Source: Synanceia verrucosa (Eukaryota; Chordata; Actinopteri; Perciformes; Synanceiidae). From it: a DNA stretch of 64,000 nucleotides. A model generated the notes under the pieces. It had not been told where the DNA came from. It ran no database searches and saw only the letters and a list, made by a program, of their open reading frames with translations. Below are positions 1-11,988 of this stretch, piece by piece (the stretch's first letter is position 1; each line of letters begins with the position of its first letter). The stretch lies in the NCBI GenBank assembly GCA_029721515.1, contig JAQQSB010001781.1:1-64000 (forward strand). The letters are read 5' to 3'. The position numbers and the translations under genes were made by a program.

Positions 1-58
1 TTTAAAAATAAGTTACCCAGAAGCAATATCCAACAAACACTCCTTGCAGTCATTTACA
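1..58 (-). repeat. BEL/Pao 3' LTR, inner edge only
   Basis: Only the 5' edge of this LTR (element strand) is inside the window. It aligns with 5957-6016 over its whole length with a few substitutions and indels, then diverges abruptly at position 59. That is what is expected where LTR meets internal sequence on one side and host DNA on the other. Confidence 0.6.
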
Positions 59-449
59 CTCCACCACTCATGACATATGAAAAGTGAAGACATGAATTTT
101 CTGAACTGGAACGGCTCATACACATGAGTTCTGTTTACCAGTGTTTGTTAAAATGTATGCTATGAGTGCTATGTAACATTGCATTGCATTGAATATTGAA
201 TTCACCAAAGAAAGAGGAAGTTAAAAGATGCAGGCTGCTAGACTGATCACTCACTTTCAAGAAGGAGAACTAGCTTTTGAATGGGCCTTTCGATGATTAC
301 AGGTTTGGTCGGACGATCTTGTTTTGATGATGTCCTTTCTCCAACTATTTTTGACCCGGCGTACTCAATCCATCATTCCCCTCCTGGTCAGACCACTCGT
401 CCGAGATACCACTGATTTCTTGGGGTGTCTTCCTTTTATGATGAGCTCA

Positions 450-3400
450 TCAGTCCACCTTCAAGTTTAAGCCGAGTTGTGTGCCACTTTTGCCGTGGTT
501 GAGATGTTCAAGAGATATTCCCTTTTCCAACGACTCCAGAATTGTTTCCACAATGTACTGAACTATTCGCCACCTTTTTCTTGCATATACATACTCCCTT
601 TGAAATTTGCCAGGCAGGGAAAGGGCAATCTTTGATTTCATCAATATGATATGGTTTGAAATTTAATGGGCTCGAGTGGAAGTGGGATCATTCACTTTTA
701 CAGTCCAATGGAGCTGACTGTTCACGATGGCCATAGTTTCATAGAACAGAGTTCTGAGGGAAGAGTCATCAAGTCTGCCCGGTATTGTTCCTCGAGTGTG
801 GCATTCATAGCGTTCTGGACAGTTCGAATCTAGCTCCCAGACACCTCCAGTGTGGCTTGCTAGGAGAAGCGTTGAAAAATGAACTCACATTGTCTTTCTG
901 CAAGGAAGCTTTCTATTGTTCTGGAATCTACACTGCTAGGGCTTCTTTGAACTCATTTCTTGCTCCAACAAAGTTGGTTCCCTGATAAATAAATAGAGTT
1001 GCTCTGGGTTGGCTCCTCTGAGACTGATGAAACATCTTAAAGCGCTTGATAAACGCATCTGTGGAATAGATCTTCAAGCATCTCAAGGTGCACAGCTCGA
1101 GAGGAGGCAAGTGAAAGGAATTAAACCACCTCGCTTCTGTTCTTTTCGAGCCTTCTTGGTGATGAATGGGCAGAAGCAATCAATACGCAGTAGGTGAAGG
1201 AAGCAGAGACTTCTCGCCGCTCCTTTGGAAGCTCAGCCATGCGTTGTTCTTTCTACTGGCCGTCTAAGTCATCTGCACTTCACACATCTGAATATCATCT
1301 TAGCTTAACTGCTTTGCTTCCACCGATGATCCAAAACACGTTAAAGCTCGTGAAGTTCTGTTAGGGTTTGATTTCGTCCCTGATGATAAATCATTTCATG
1401 AAAGTGGTTCAGGATCAGCTGTAGTGATGTGTCCTTCTTTGGTAGGGATCACTGGGTGTTTGACTTTAAGCTCATGAAGACTGCTCCAGTCTCCCACCGA
1501 CACAAAGTACTCCTCCCCTTTAGGATGGGGTCTAGGCTAAACAGATGGCTGGAGTTTGGCAGACTCTCCCCTTTGAAGAGTCCTTATGTCTTGGAAGAAT
1601 GCTTTCTCTTGTACGAGCTTTATCACTGAATCAGAAGCTCTCTTTACGTTCATCCACTGTCACAGGTTAAAGCCAGGATGGATGCGCTTCTTGACTTCAA
1701 CCTCTTGATCCTTACAGCACCTCTCAGAAGTTTAGGCCCACGAGGAGAATCAATTGAAGCAGGTAAGTATGTATCTGGAAGGGGGCTCGACTTTGGTCGC
1801 AAAGGTCTGTGTTGATTTCACCTCAGGATCGCCAGCGACTCCAGCGAGTCTGGTAAGGATCGTGAGATATTTCTTGTTCCCAAAAACCCCCAGGTCCTGA
1901 AAGCCAGTTCGTTGAAGAGGGAGGAGATGTCTATTACACGCGAAGAGCCTCTTGGAAGGCGTGATCGGCCGGATTTTCCGTTGTTTCTATGTAATGCCAC
2001 ACCAGTTGGAACTTGTGTTTTCTACTCTGATCATCTGCACACGTTGGCGCTTAAAAAGACATAAATCTTCTTGCTTAGTTTTTAACAGCAAGAATTGGCA
2101 AAGTCAATCCAGAAAAAACTCTCTATTGATTGGCATTCTAGCTTGTTTCTTAACATGACACTTGATCTTTGCTTAACCACTGCACTGAAAGTTCTAATCT
2201 TAGTGTGCCGTGAGTTTGTTGGTGCAACTCTAGCTTTGGCTATCACAAGGCTGCAGTGGACGCTACTCTCTTCGTTCTTGGTTCTCAGATAGGAGCATGA
2301 GCCATACTGTTGCTGGCATCTGAAAGTGGTGTAGTTCTCTTGTGATAATTTTGCCAAAGCCTTGTTGGTTGATAGCATCTCGGCATTGACACTTCTTTCA
2401 GCCTATGGAGATCGTTTTCCATTCCTCCCACCTTGGCATTAAGTCTTCCAGGAAAGTAGGTCATCCCATCCAATTCCTCTTCTACACATACAACTCCTGT
2501 AAAATACACACTTTCCAGTTAGGATAGAAAGGAGCTACGAATCCAACGAGGTCGTACAAGGAAGCTATGACTGATAGGATCCACGGCGTGTGGAGGAGGG
2601 CTTGGTTTGTGCGTTTACATGGACTGAAGGTATCATGCTTTAAAAAGCGACCAATGGATGCCAGTGCACGCTCTGCTGGGCAGCATTCAGATCAAGATTG
2701 AGAGGTTCGGATGAGACTGCTCTTTCTGATGGAGTCACGAGGTCCAGAAGGCGTCACTTTAAGATTCGAATTGAATTTATGGAGTCGCAAGCCTCCTTTC
2801 TTGCACAATTCTGGGTAGCTTCAGTGATCCAGCTCTTTTGCTGCTTCTCACGGGAAGGGCCAGCTGATAAGTCTGTCAGTCCCAACATAAGTTCTTCTCG
2901 ATGAAGGCTGAAGCTGCCGGATACTGTTCCCTTGTGTTGATGTGCGAGATACTTCAAACCAGAAGTTGGCACATCCAGGCGACGAAGACGGCATAACCAA
3001 ACTGGGGTATGCGGCCATTTGATACTCTCTGGGCTCCCGTTTCCAAGGTCTCCGCCCTCCCCACCAAAGAAACCGTAGGTAGTTTTCGCAGCTCAGGAGA
3101 CCACGTAGAAATTGGTGAAACATCTTCTCGATGTATGCATATGGCGGCTACAGCTTTCTTTCTAAATCGACAGAGTACTCAAGAAGGGAGTTAATCCAGA
3201 TGTCGGGGCCTGTTAACAGCGTGTCATTTAGTGAAATGCCACGGAACTTTGCTGAGCAGTCAAACATGACCCTTATCTTCTCTGGCTTCCTTGGGTGGAA
3301 CACACCATGGTGTGGTATGTACCACACTGTCTGCTCTCCTGTTTTTGGAAGCTAGATCTGCATCACCTTTCTCTATCATGTGTCTTCCACTGAAGGCCTG

Positions 3401-4346
3401 GTACTATTTTGTGTAGAGTTCACATTGTTGTTCCAGCCTCCTTTTTAGATACTGCAAGTCGGACTGCCCAGCTAACTTCTTGTTGTTTGGCAGCAGGGTG
3501 GATCTGTGCCTTTAAAGGGGAGAAAGGGACACATTCAAGGTGTCCATCATCCCTTTGAATAATTTTGTCACTCAAGAGCTGGATGAAGTGAGCGTCATGC
3601 TTGTGACACACATACTTGTCTTGGCTTGCATACTTCCTTTCATTGAAAATCAAACTCCAAAACCTTCAGCTACGTCGAGCATAGATGGTGCTGAGCCATT
3701 TCCTTACTGTGACTCGATGGGACCGAACCTCTGGTTGTGGGGCGATCTAAATGTGGGTTGGATGATCCCTACGATGCTCCAGCCAAGTTTCCGTTCTTTG
3801 TGCAAATGGATGGTTTCACCTCACGTAATGAGCTTCAAGGGGGCTAATGCCACTGGGCAGTCACTTCCAATCAAAGGAAGTCCACTTCACAATCTTTTTG
3901 AGAGTGGCAGGAAGTTTTGTAGCTAGGTGTTCAAGATGAGGAACACTGCAGCGCAGTTTTGAGAAGTCGGGATGTGGGATTTGTTAAGGCGGGAATGAAG
4001 CTGCAGTGAGAGACTTGGCGTGAGCTGAATCTGTTTTCAGACTGCAGACCTCAAACTTGCAAACGCTGACACTCTGACTTGCTATAGAGTGTGTCTACAG
4101 CAGTCATGGTGCTGAGTTTGAGCTGTACTGAGTTTGTTTCAACGAACCTCTGCCTCTAACTTATTAAGAACATGTCATGAGCTTGGATTTTTGTGCATTG
4201 TTTTTAACCTTTTTTCTTGGATTAGCTGCCAAGTTCTGCCTCTGCATCTTCTTGCATGTACTTGCTTGAGCTCCTGAGTGAACTGATTCCTTTGCTTGAG
4301 AGTGTACAGTATCTTCTGTAATTGTATCTCCCGAAGACAGAACCAT
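450..4346 (-). pseudogene. BEL/Pao gag-pol remnant
   Basis: Recognisable blocks on the minus strand, in 5' to 3' order of the element: a possible gag relic (4346-4164, lysine-rich, weak); the protease/RT boundary near 3880-3750 with GSDCPVALAPLKLIT; RT N-terminus (3653-3420) with IIQRDDGHLE; RT fingers and palm (3123-2754) with NYLRFLWW and SPGCANF; a corrupted form of the catalytic YVDD at about 2905; RT connection and RNase H (2509-2082) with CSLVIAKARVAP and FFWID; and the integrase C-terminus (644-450) with GKFQREYVYARKRWRRVQ-like text. Each block lies in a different frame, with stops between them. The overall length suits a full element with small deletions. The family call is firm; the gag block is a guess. 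Confidence 0.78.
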
Positions 4347-4349
4347 ATT

Positions 4350-5700
4350 CTTTCTTATTTAGAATCATCCTCACATTTTCTTTCTCATGTGTCGTTAGAA
4401 AACATCGTCAACAGTTTCCATCCACTTGTTTACAATCTCAAATTATCTCCTCAGTTATTCTTATGCAGGTGTCCATTTTGTAGTACGATGTCTTGAGTAT
4501 TGGCTATACGGATTCGCGTTAGGATGTGCTCATAACATTCACTCACTACAAAGTGTTTATCTTGAATGTCTTCTTTGATTTTTTCTAGCTCTTCTAAAGC
4601 AGAATGACTTAAGTGATGTCCTACCATTTCTTGCCTTCTTCATCCATATATCATAAGCCTTAATGAAGGTTCCTTTTGTGCCTTAATAGCACTTTATTTG
4701 GTCATGCATTTCTTGACCCTTTTCAGTGAATGTTCTTTCAGCGTGAGCTAGTTCCCTAGTTTGATGTGTGCTATCTGTTTTTTCCACAGGTTGCTTGCTG
4801 GGTTCCAACTGTTTCGTTTTTGTGGAGGCAATAAGACTGAATGTGTGCTATGGTTTTCTCCATTGGAAGGTGAACCATTTTTGTTGAGGTGGTGTTGTGG
4901 TGTTGATTGTGCTTAACTATAACTTACTACTAAGCAAATGCTTTACATCAAACAAGCACCAAGCGATTATTATCAACAAATAAAGGTAAACATGCATACA
5001 AATTACCTATGCAGGTTAACAACACATCCACAAATGTACCCTTCAAATTGCTTTATGTTTACTAGCTCTATTAATGAAATTACCCTTCTGCGTTTTGATT
5101 GCACAGCTTTGTTTTAAACATTAAATCAAAGGTGTTAAACACAATATACAGTATTGATTGTGTAGTGGTAACTTCAGTTCGTTGTGAAATGTTTATACTT
5201 GTTAGAGTCTTTGTTCATTTGTGCAGCATAAACGATGGACCGATCTTGCCTGGATGCTGGTTGATGAGACAACAATGTAGGGACAGTAGGTGGCAGTCTT
5301 GCGCTGTGTGGTGGACAGCAGTTCCAGTTTCGTTTCCTTCCCGTGGCGTCAAGCAACAATCTCTCACTCCACGTTGGGCATTACGATGAGTTTCACTGTA
5401 GCGGACCCTCGATTCAATAAACAGGCTTGGTTGGGAGTGTTCCAAGCGGGTGTATTTATTTTTGGCGTTTGAGTGGCAGAAGCACCATGAACACCACAGA
5501 CACTGTGACACCGTGAAATTAAATGAGAAATAACAAATACAAGTCAGCTGAGTACATATATCATTTAACAAATGCACTTCCAGCAGGCTACTACGATTAT
5601 GAAATGAATATGAAACGTTGACATAAATATTTATAAGATGCATGAAATACAAAGACAAGAATGACATACCTCGCTCCGCATATCAAGGGCACTAAAGGGT
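4350..5700. other. Low-information stretch inside the BEL/Pao element
   Basis: This stretch should hold the gag and leader of the Pao copy, but no gag motif such as a zinc knuckle is readable. A minus-strand open frame at 5215-5667 is Cys/His/Leu-rich, has no recognisable domain and probably lies in LTR or leader sequence. At 5283-5295 there is a cagtaggtggcag motif resembling part of a CTCF core. Confidence 0.4.
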
Positions 5701-6016
5701 ACTCCACAAGGTCGTCAAAGCTAGCTTAACAAGAGCAGGGACGCTCTCACCAAAGATTACGGTCCAGCTACGAAAGTTACAACACCGGAATGTAAAGGAA
5801 AGGGTGATCGCAATGCAGGAAAATGACAACACATTAATATACAGGCTCAACCGACACTTAATATTCATGAGACTGTGACATTAGCAACGGTTTACCTAAT
5901 TCGTGGAAGCGTGAAACGTGAAGACAGCGGAAGTTCTGTCATAGACAACTCAAATTTCAAAATAAAGTTACCCAAACAATATTTATCCAACAAACACTCC
6001 CTTGCGGTCATTTACA
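5700..6016 (-). repeat. BEL/Pao 5' LTR (inner border uncertain)
   Basis: The outer edge at 6016 is set by the match to bases 1-58. Most of the remaining LTR cannot be verified because its partner lies outside the window. I set the inner border at 5700 only as a lower estimate; the LTR may reach about 5160. No primer-binding site was recognised. Confidence 0.45.
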
Positions 6017-6021
6017 TACAT

Positions 6022-6487
6022 CATGGAGTTGCTGCCCTCCACCTTAAGCACGGGTGTGACTTGGAGGCTCTTCCTCATCAAACATACGTCATGGAGTTGC
6101 TGCCCTCCACCTTAAGCACTGGAGTGTAATGAGGCTCTTCCTCATCAAACATACGCCATGGAGTTGCTGCCCTCCACCTTAAGCACAGGTGTGACAGAGG
6201 CTCTTCCTCATCAAACATACGTCATGGAGTTGCTGCCCTCCACCTTAAGCACAGGTTTGGCAGAGGCTCTTCCTCATCAAACATACGTCACATGGAGTTG
6301 CTGCCCTCCACCTTAAGCACAGGTGTGACGACTCTTAGCCATCAAATATATGCATTGGAGTTGCTGCCCTCCACCTTAAGCACAGGTGTGACGGAGGCTC
6401 TTCGCCATCAAATATATGCATTGGAGTTGCTGCCCTCCACCTTAAACACAGGTGTGACGGAGGATCTTAGCCATCAAATATATGTAG
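6022..6487. repeat. Minisatellite, about 7 x 66 bp
   Basis: Units begin catggagttgctgccctcc or cattggag... at 6022, 6090, 6157, 6223, 6291, 6353 and 6419 (spacing 68, 67, 66, 68, 62 and 66). The half beginning ttgctgccctccaccttaa is nearly invariant; the other half varies (cctcatcaaacatacgt versus gccatcaaatatatgca), which splits the array into a left and a right subtype. Open frames across it are only a by-product of the repeat. It begins within 6 bp of the Pao LTR outer edge. Confidence 0.92.
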
Positions 6488-6489
6488 GA

Positions 6490-7890
6490 GAGTTTTAGTT
6501 TGACCAAAATCACCATTTTTTGGTCCAGAATCCATCCATTTACTGTCAAATGCCGATCATCTCCACTTCCTGCTTCCTGCTTCTGTATGGCGTGCACTGT
6601 CTCTTTATGCTCCAACTACATCTCCCAGAAGCCCCAAAATTACTCACAGGCTCAGGAAACTGCGATTGGTGACCTGCTGCTGAAAAACTATTTTGATGTA
6701 TTAATATGTCGATGACACTCCAAGTGTTGCATTTTTAAATGATGTTGAAATACATGTAATAAATAAATGGCACTTAAACAGTTAATTGTGTGTCTTTCTG
6801 TTATTACAAATCTACACCCCTCAACGAGTCCCAACTTCCAATCCCTTTGTTTAGGGCTAGTTTTTCTGTTACCCTGTCATTTTGACTGTTCCTGCAGCCT
6901 GCTTGTATAACACAAAGGGGCCCTACTTAAGGCTTTAAGTTCAATGTGTACACTGAAAAAAAAAAACAAACTCATTGGATGAACATAAATCAATTTTGGG
7001 CAGGATTTCCATCCATTAAATTCATGTAGCTCCAACTCAAACTAAGTACCTCTTTGTAATATGATTTAATTGAGTCGGTCGAACTCATCTTTATCAAATA
7101 CAGCCAAAATAAAATAGGTACTTTAGCTGGCCTAAACTTATTTACATTTGTTCAACTCAAATTAATATAGTTAGTCTAAAAATAAAATTCTTTCATTACT
7201 TCATTTGACCCCTCATATCAGACACACAACACAAAATCTGATTAATCTTTTTAATTAAAACGAGTAAAAACACACCAAACCCATGGTTCGGACCAACCAT
7301 GAACATTTTTACCTTTAACTGCACTATGTCGTGCCTAAAAACTGGCATGAAATATACATATACCACATTTAAACATACATCAGCAGTACAAAACATGGAA
7401 ATTCTTCCATCATCTCAAACTAAACTGTTGAAAATGCACTTTGACCTTGACTTGAGCTTAAGTTTTTATGCTTCTCTTAAGTTTTTTTCTCTATGATGAA
7501 GGCAGTATATGACCTATCACATTCAGAAAAAGTAATCTGCTGACTTCAAAACTGCTTCAAACAAAGTAACTAGTACTAGTACAACAATAATACAAGTACA
7601 ATATTTGCAAAGTCTAAGGCATGGCATAACCAGCTCCGATTAAACATGAAAACTTTTTCTATAAACTGCAATATGTAATACCTGCAAACAGATATGACAT
7701 ATACATAAACTGTACAACACACATGTAGAAGTACAAAACAGAACCTAAAAAACATTTCAATTTCTTTGAGTCCAGTCACAGCCTATCCATAGTAACACAC
7801 TTCAAGATGCGCTACATGAGCAGTTAACATATTTTTAGAAGAAGGAAAACATGGACGCTGTCACTGACTGTGAGGACACAGTGTTTGTCC
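6490..7890. other. AT-rich intergenic DNA, no gene seen
   Basis: No frame with a recognisable domain and no repeat boundary that I could fix. A run of A at 6957-6968 followed by low-complexity AT-rich DNA could be an old retroposon tail. The downstream end of the pseudogene at 7892-8202 falls here and may include its 3' UTR. Confidence 0.4.
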
Positions 7891-7891
7891 C

Positions 7892-8202
7892 TTATGAAAA
7901 CAGCTTGATTTTCAGCTGCTGTATCTTTGCATTCAGCTTGTGTCCATCCATGTTCATAATGATCTTCTGGAAAAACTCGAAGGTGTACTTGAGGCTTTCA
8001 GGAAAGGCTAGGTCAAAGAGGCATAAATGAGCCCAAACAGCATGATGAACCCCATGATGACACTGCCAACATCACTGAGGACTTTAATGCCCTCAAACAC
8101 AACTCCCACGTCCTCTGGCTCCTCATGTCCATCTCTTCGGATCGTGTAAATCCCCATGACTGTGGTGGCGATGTCCCTCTCTGCATCCTCAGCTGCAGAG
8201 GC
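7892..8202 (-). pseudogene. Last exon of a teleost-type small membrane protein gene, frameshifted
   Basis: A good splice acceptor (ttgttttctgtgttcag) ends at 8203. The exon then reads ASAAEDAERDIATTVMGIYT..., with an acidic EEPEDVGVVFEGIKVL block and a hydrophobic stretch GSVIMGFIMLFGLIYA. The frame hits a stop just after, at about 8015. In another frame the sequence continues coherently (LAFPESLKYTFEFFQKII, then KLNAKIQQLKIKLFS and a TAA at 7892-7894). The combination of EDVG(V/I)xxEG, MLFGLIYA, LKYTFEFxQK and a final K-L-x-x-K-(I/V)-Q-x-L-K matches a multicopy, poorly characterised teleost protein family, recognised here by pattern only. The frameshift near 8015-8020 is either a real inactivation or an assembly indel. 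Upstream exons were not identified. Confidence 0.6.
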
Positions 8203-8204
8203 CT

Positions 8205-9074
8205 GAACACAGAAAACAAATTGAGGTAAAACACTAAACAACAAACAGAAAATCATATACAAAATATAAATGCACACTTACTACATACAGTAGTTTAGAG
8301 CAACAGTTCATCAGTTGTCTTGGTCAAAAAACGAGACGGCTGTAGCCTTCAACATTTGACCTAAGATATCTGGCCATGGTTAGTGATAGTGGTGTGTCAG
8401 GCTTTCACAGAATCTTCTGATGCACACATCAGTGATGTTTCCTGAAGTCATTGGCTGTTTCATAGTATTTTTCATAAATGAAGCATAGAATTAGATTAGT
8501 CTCAATATTATAGAGTAACTATCCCCTGTGGTCAGAGCCTAACTTCATCTATTGCATAATTTTGAACAATGCTTAAAAAAGTGGGCAGACACTGACACTC
8601 TCCCCCATGTAGCTTAGCTAGCCATAACGTCCGACTTCACTGATGGTAAAATTCGTCTCACTTCACGGTCTTTTCACAGCAAGCATTTTAAAATATTACA
8701 TAATTGCGTACTCACCAAGGAGTGGGATTACAGCAGTTTTGCGTGTCTCTGTGACCCCCCAGCAGCGTCAGAAGAAGTTGTCCGTGAAAAAGCAAGTAGA
8801 CCGGGAGGAACAGAGGCTGAGAGCACGTTGCATTGCACATGCGCAATGGCGGTCCCAATTCAAATGAAACACATTTGTTTTGGTTTTCCAGTTTTGTGTT
8901 TGAGGAAATGTAAGAACACACAACTACATGAGAATTTCCCAATAATATTCTGCTGCTGTTGAAGCATTGCATAAGTCATTTTCTGCCCAATCAGGCATCT
9001 TTCTCTTTAAGATTGTGTCACTGCTCTAATGATGCATGAAAGTGTTTAACTCACTCACCTTGGCGTTGTGTAAG

Positions 9075-9105
<31 letters not shown>

Positions 9106-9447
9106 GTTCAAAGACTCATGAAGCCTCATGTCAGCTTTATGAAACTATACAGTCCAGTGTGCATTTTGTTTGCAAGCTTTTGTGCATGTAAATGTTTGCA
9201 GCACAGAGTGTCTGCACGTATTTCAGTGGACTCAATCAATTTATTGACTGAAAAATAATCAACCCATATGTAAGTCATTTTGTAAGGAAAAAATGTCAAA
9301 CATTCTCTAGTGAGGATTTGCTGCATCTGTTATTAATTTCTTTTTAAGCTGAATATACTTGGAAAAGCAAAAAAGACATTTAAAATGTTTGGGAAATTGT
9401 AAATGGCCATTTTTCATAAATAATTATTGATTCATCTGTATGTCTGT
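8205..9447. other. Intron or upstream DNA, no coding exon recognised
   Basis: Should contain the intron and possibly the 5' exon of the minus-strand gene at 7892-8202. No convincing coding exon was found; 8640-8870 is GC-richer and could be a promoter or 5' UTR region. Otherwise only the TG repeat at 9079-9104 stands out. Confidence 0.35.
9079..9104. repeat. (TG)n microsatellite
   Basis: An uninterrupted run of about 13 TG dinucleotides. Confidence 0.95.
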
Positions 9448-9920
9448 TGTGGTGGAAATTCTGTCAGGATAGTCTAATCTCCACCGGGTTCTTGCTGCAC
9501 GGGAGAATACAATAAACAGTTTGACTGATTCAGTTGTCCAACGAGTTGCTTTAATATCTGTCTGCAGAACAGAGATGAGAATTCAGACACACAGCACAGA
9601 ACTCTGCGAGTGAATACTCATGAATAAACAAGACACAAGGGCGTATTTAAGGCTGGATGGGAAAGACACGTTGTCAAGGACTTTGATAGAGAATGAGCTG
9701 GCGGCTCCAAGTCCTGGGCTTATCAGTCCAGGGCAATGTGACATAGCCTGTTATCGTCTACAGAATTGCGTACTTTGAATGTATCAGCAGAAGTCTTCAC
9801 ATAACAACCTTCACTGTCAGCACAAGCTTTCACATATCAGCATATACAATTAGGTCTGAGTACAGAGGTATCAGCATACATAATCAGGCATCAGCAGTTC
9901 AATACATTTATTCTTCTACA
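9448..9920 (-). repeat. ERV-1 3' LTR
   Basis: Runs from tgtggtggaaattctgtc to tacatttattcttctaca on the plus strand, 473 bp. It matches the 5' LTR with about four substitutions or single-base indels and lacks that copy's 25-bp internal duplication. Confidence 0.93.
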
Positions 9921-9936
9921 ATTCCCTCCTTTTGTT
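9921..9936 (-). promoter_or_regulatory. ERV-1 polypurine tract
   Basis: On the element strand, aaaaggagggaat directly abuts the LTR start TGTAGAAG. The related ERV-2 has aaaagggaggaaa at the same place (20894-20906). Confidence 0.85.
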
Positions 9937-10513
9937 CCTTTAGGAACAACTGAGTAAAGAAAGAGTACGTTACTAAATACATTAGACATCGGATTGAACC
10001 TCTCCCGAGGGTTTTAAAAGACACAATCGTCATAATAATGTCAATACAGGAAATAAATCAACTTTGGCAACCAAAAAAACTTGTAATTACAAACTTAAAG
10101 ATCTCATAACATAATTCAAATTAAGCTTACTGCTTCACAAAACTGAGTGTATACTATGTGATTATCACAACGTTAATCAGTTCAATCAGGCAAACAAATG
10201 GCACAAAGAAATGAGTAATCGGCAGAGAGAATCTGTCTCCACCTTTATACAGGTCATCGGGCAGCGCCTTCTCCTGTAATCAGTATCAAGTTATTACAAC
10301 TGTATGATTGTCAAAAAGGTTAATAAAATACATTTTATCCAGGATTCTTTGTCTTCGTCTTGTTTAGAAACATTACACAAAAGTGTCATATTCAGAATCT
10401 GAGTTTGTGTCAGTATCAGAGTAAAGGAGGAGATCACACTCCAGGAGTGTTAGCGTGCTCAACCTTCTGAGGCTGAGTATACTTTACCATAGTGGTTGAG
10501 GTTACACTATTGA
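9937..10513. other. ERV-1 sequence between env and the 3' polypurine tract
   Basis: AT-rich, with no open frame of note and no recognisable accessory gene. Confidence 0.5.
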
Positions 10514-11988
10514 TCATGCGCTTGAAACAAGGGATAATACAACAAAGAAGAGGAGAACCACAAGAACAATTGGTAACAGTGGAGACAATAACTTCAGAAG
10601 CTGAGCCCACAAGGGTCCAGTTGTCAACCAGGTGAAAAAATTGAACCCTGAAGAAGGAACAGTGTCCCTTTTATTCATCTTGATAAGGAGAGAGTTCAAA
10701 TGGTCTCGAACATGTGTCATGTTGTCTGTGAATGATGGGATGTAAGTGCAACATTCTTCCCCAATAATATGGCAGACTCCCCCCTGTGCCGCTAAAACTT
10801 GATCTAGGCGAGGCGAGACTGAGTGGCCATATTTGCTACCGCTTGTAAAGGTGTTTGTTAGCGTATCAAAGCCGTCTGTAACTAAAGAAGTGAGGTTTTC
10901 GAGGTCCACAGCCAGTCGGTCTATTTCATAAGCATTATTAACAGAACCATACCACGGAAGGAGGCCGCTAAGAAACTTAATGCCTCCAGAAACAGCAGGA
11001 CGTGTTGGGGTGTGCCATCTGGCGAAGTAAAAACGAGAGTGATACATATGATCATAATGGTTGTGGTAGTGGTGGGTGAGACTATCTAGGGCCCGAACCG
11101 CGGGCATTAGTTTGGCCAGGTGGCAGGTCCCACACCAATTAGGGCGCAAAAAGTTATGCACGTATTTGCCACATACCCAAACATGGCGTCTTAGGCATCC
11201 GATGCCGTCACTTGAAGGAACCAGGATCGTGGGGTTGTTAGAACAGAATTTAGGGGACACTGTACAGTTGGCAGGCTTTAGCAGGTGTGAAATATTTAAA
11301 GTGGAGATGTAAGGGGTGTTCCTAGAATTCAGACAGTCGTCTCAGGTATTTCTACACCACCACGTGCTATTTCTTGTTACTTGACAACCCGGGGAAGCCC
11401 CTAGGAAATGACATTGGCCTTTCGGGCGTGGGAGAGCGAGTGAAGCAAAGGGAGGGTCTGAAAATGGTTGGATTGGTAGTGGCTACGGGTGGGTATGTTT
11501 CAGGTGTAACAAGGCTAAGCGAGGTATTATAAGCACGCAGGCGAAACCCACTGTAGTTGTAAACTGAGACATTGAGGAATGACAGAAGAGCGTGACACGT
11601 TCCCCACCACGGTGTAACTACCCCCAAAGCTGTGTCGTACCTGGGGCTTGGCATGAAACGCCAGGAGTGCTCCCATAGTTTCCGAGGGGTCAAGAGGATA
11701 AGGGATAGTTACTGAGGAGTGTGAGGAGTGAGAAGGTAACTGAGAACAAATGTAACAGCCATTGCCACGGTTTAATTTAATCGCCATCAATTTCATTGCG
11801 GACCACCACGCATTACTTGAGACCGGATCGAGACTAAGAGTAACATTACCTGTGCTTCGCCTGTGTCGAGGTGGCTCGTGAGGTGGAGTGTGTGTCGGTG
11901 TAGTCATGAGTGAGTCAGAGCCTGAGTGGGTGCCATTGCGCTGTGAGTCCTGCAGGGTGTGGTAGTAACAGGATAAGAGGTAGGACAA
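10514..11988 (-). pseudogene. ERV-1 env remnant
   Basis: The 3' part (11260-10514, 248 codons open) is the transmembrane half. It has a CX6CC-type disulphide signature with GGVCHIIGEECC at about 10760, a heptad-like stretch before it, and a C-terminal hydrophobic segment (LLPIVLVVLLFFVVLSL) near 10540 that would anchor in the membrane. Surface-subunit text lies in two other frames at 11988-11527 and 11693-11367, Ser/Pro/Thr-rich with several N-glycosylation sequons. At least two frame changes separate the surface and transmembrane parts, so no full envelope protein is encoded. The domain order and CX6CC support a gamma-type env. Confidence 0.82.

Larger units (their letters stand above)
1..6016 (-). 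mobile_element. Degenerate BEL/Pao LTR retrotransposon
   Basis: Minus-strand fragments fall in the BEL/Pao order gag-PR-RT-RNaseH-IN from high to low coordinates. Both LTR outer edges are visible. The first 58 bases match 5957-6016, and both copies end in ttgc(a/g)gtcatttaca, so the element strand starts with TGTAAATGAC as an LTR should. Just inside the left copy, on the element strand, lies the purine-rich run GTGGTGGAG, a plausible polypurine tract. The left LTR continues off the window. Coding frames are broken everywhere, so the copy is old and inactive. The inner border of the right LTR could not be fixed; it lies somewhere between about 5160 and 5700. Confidence 0.8.

Noticed and set aside
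1009..3926. Plus-strand frames in the first 4 kb as host genes
   Set aside because: All lie opposite recognisable Pao pol blocks and have no domain of their own.
5159..5180. Primer-binding site for the Pao element (tagtggtaacttcag)
   Set aside because: The strand is wrong for the minus-strand element and no LTR end could be fixed next to it.
5875..6498. Open frames with repeated MELLPSTLSTGV
   Set aside because: By-product of the 66-bp minisatellite; units of 62, 67 and 68 bp break the frame.
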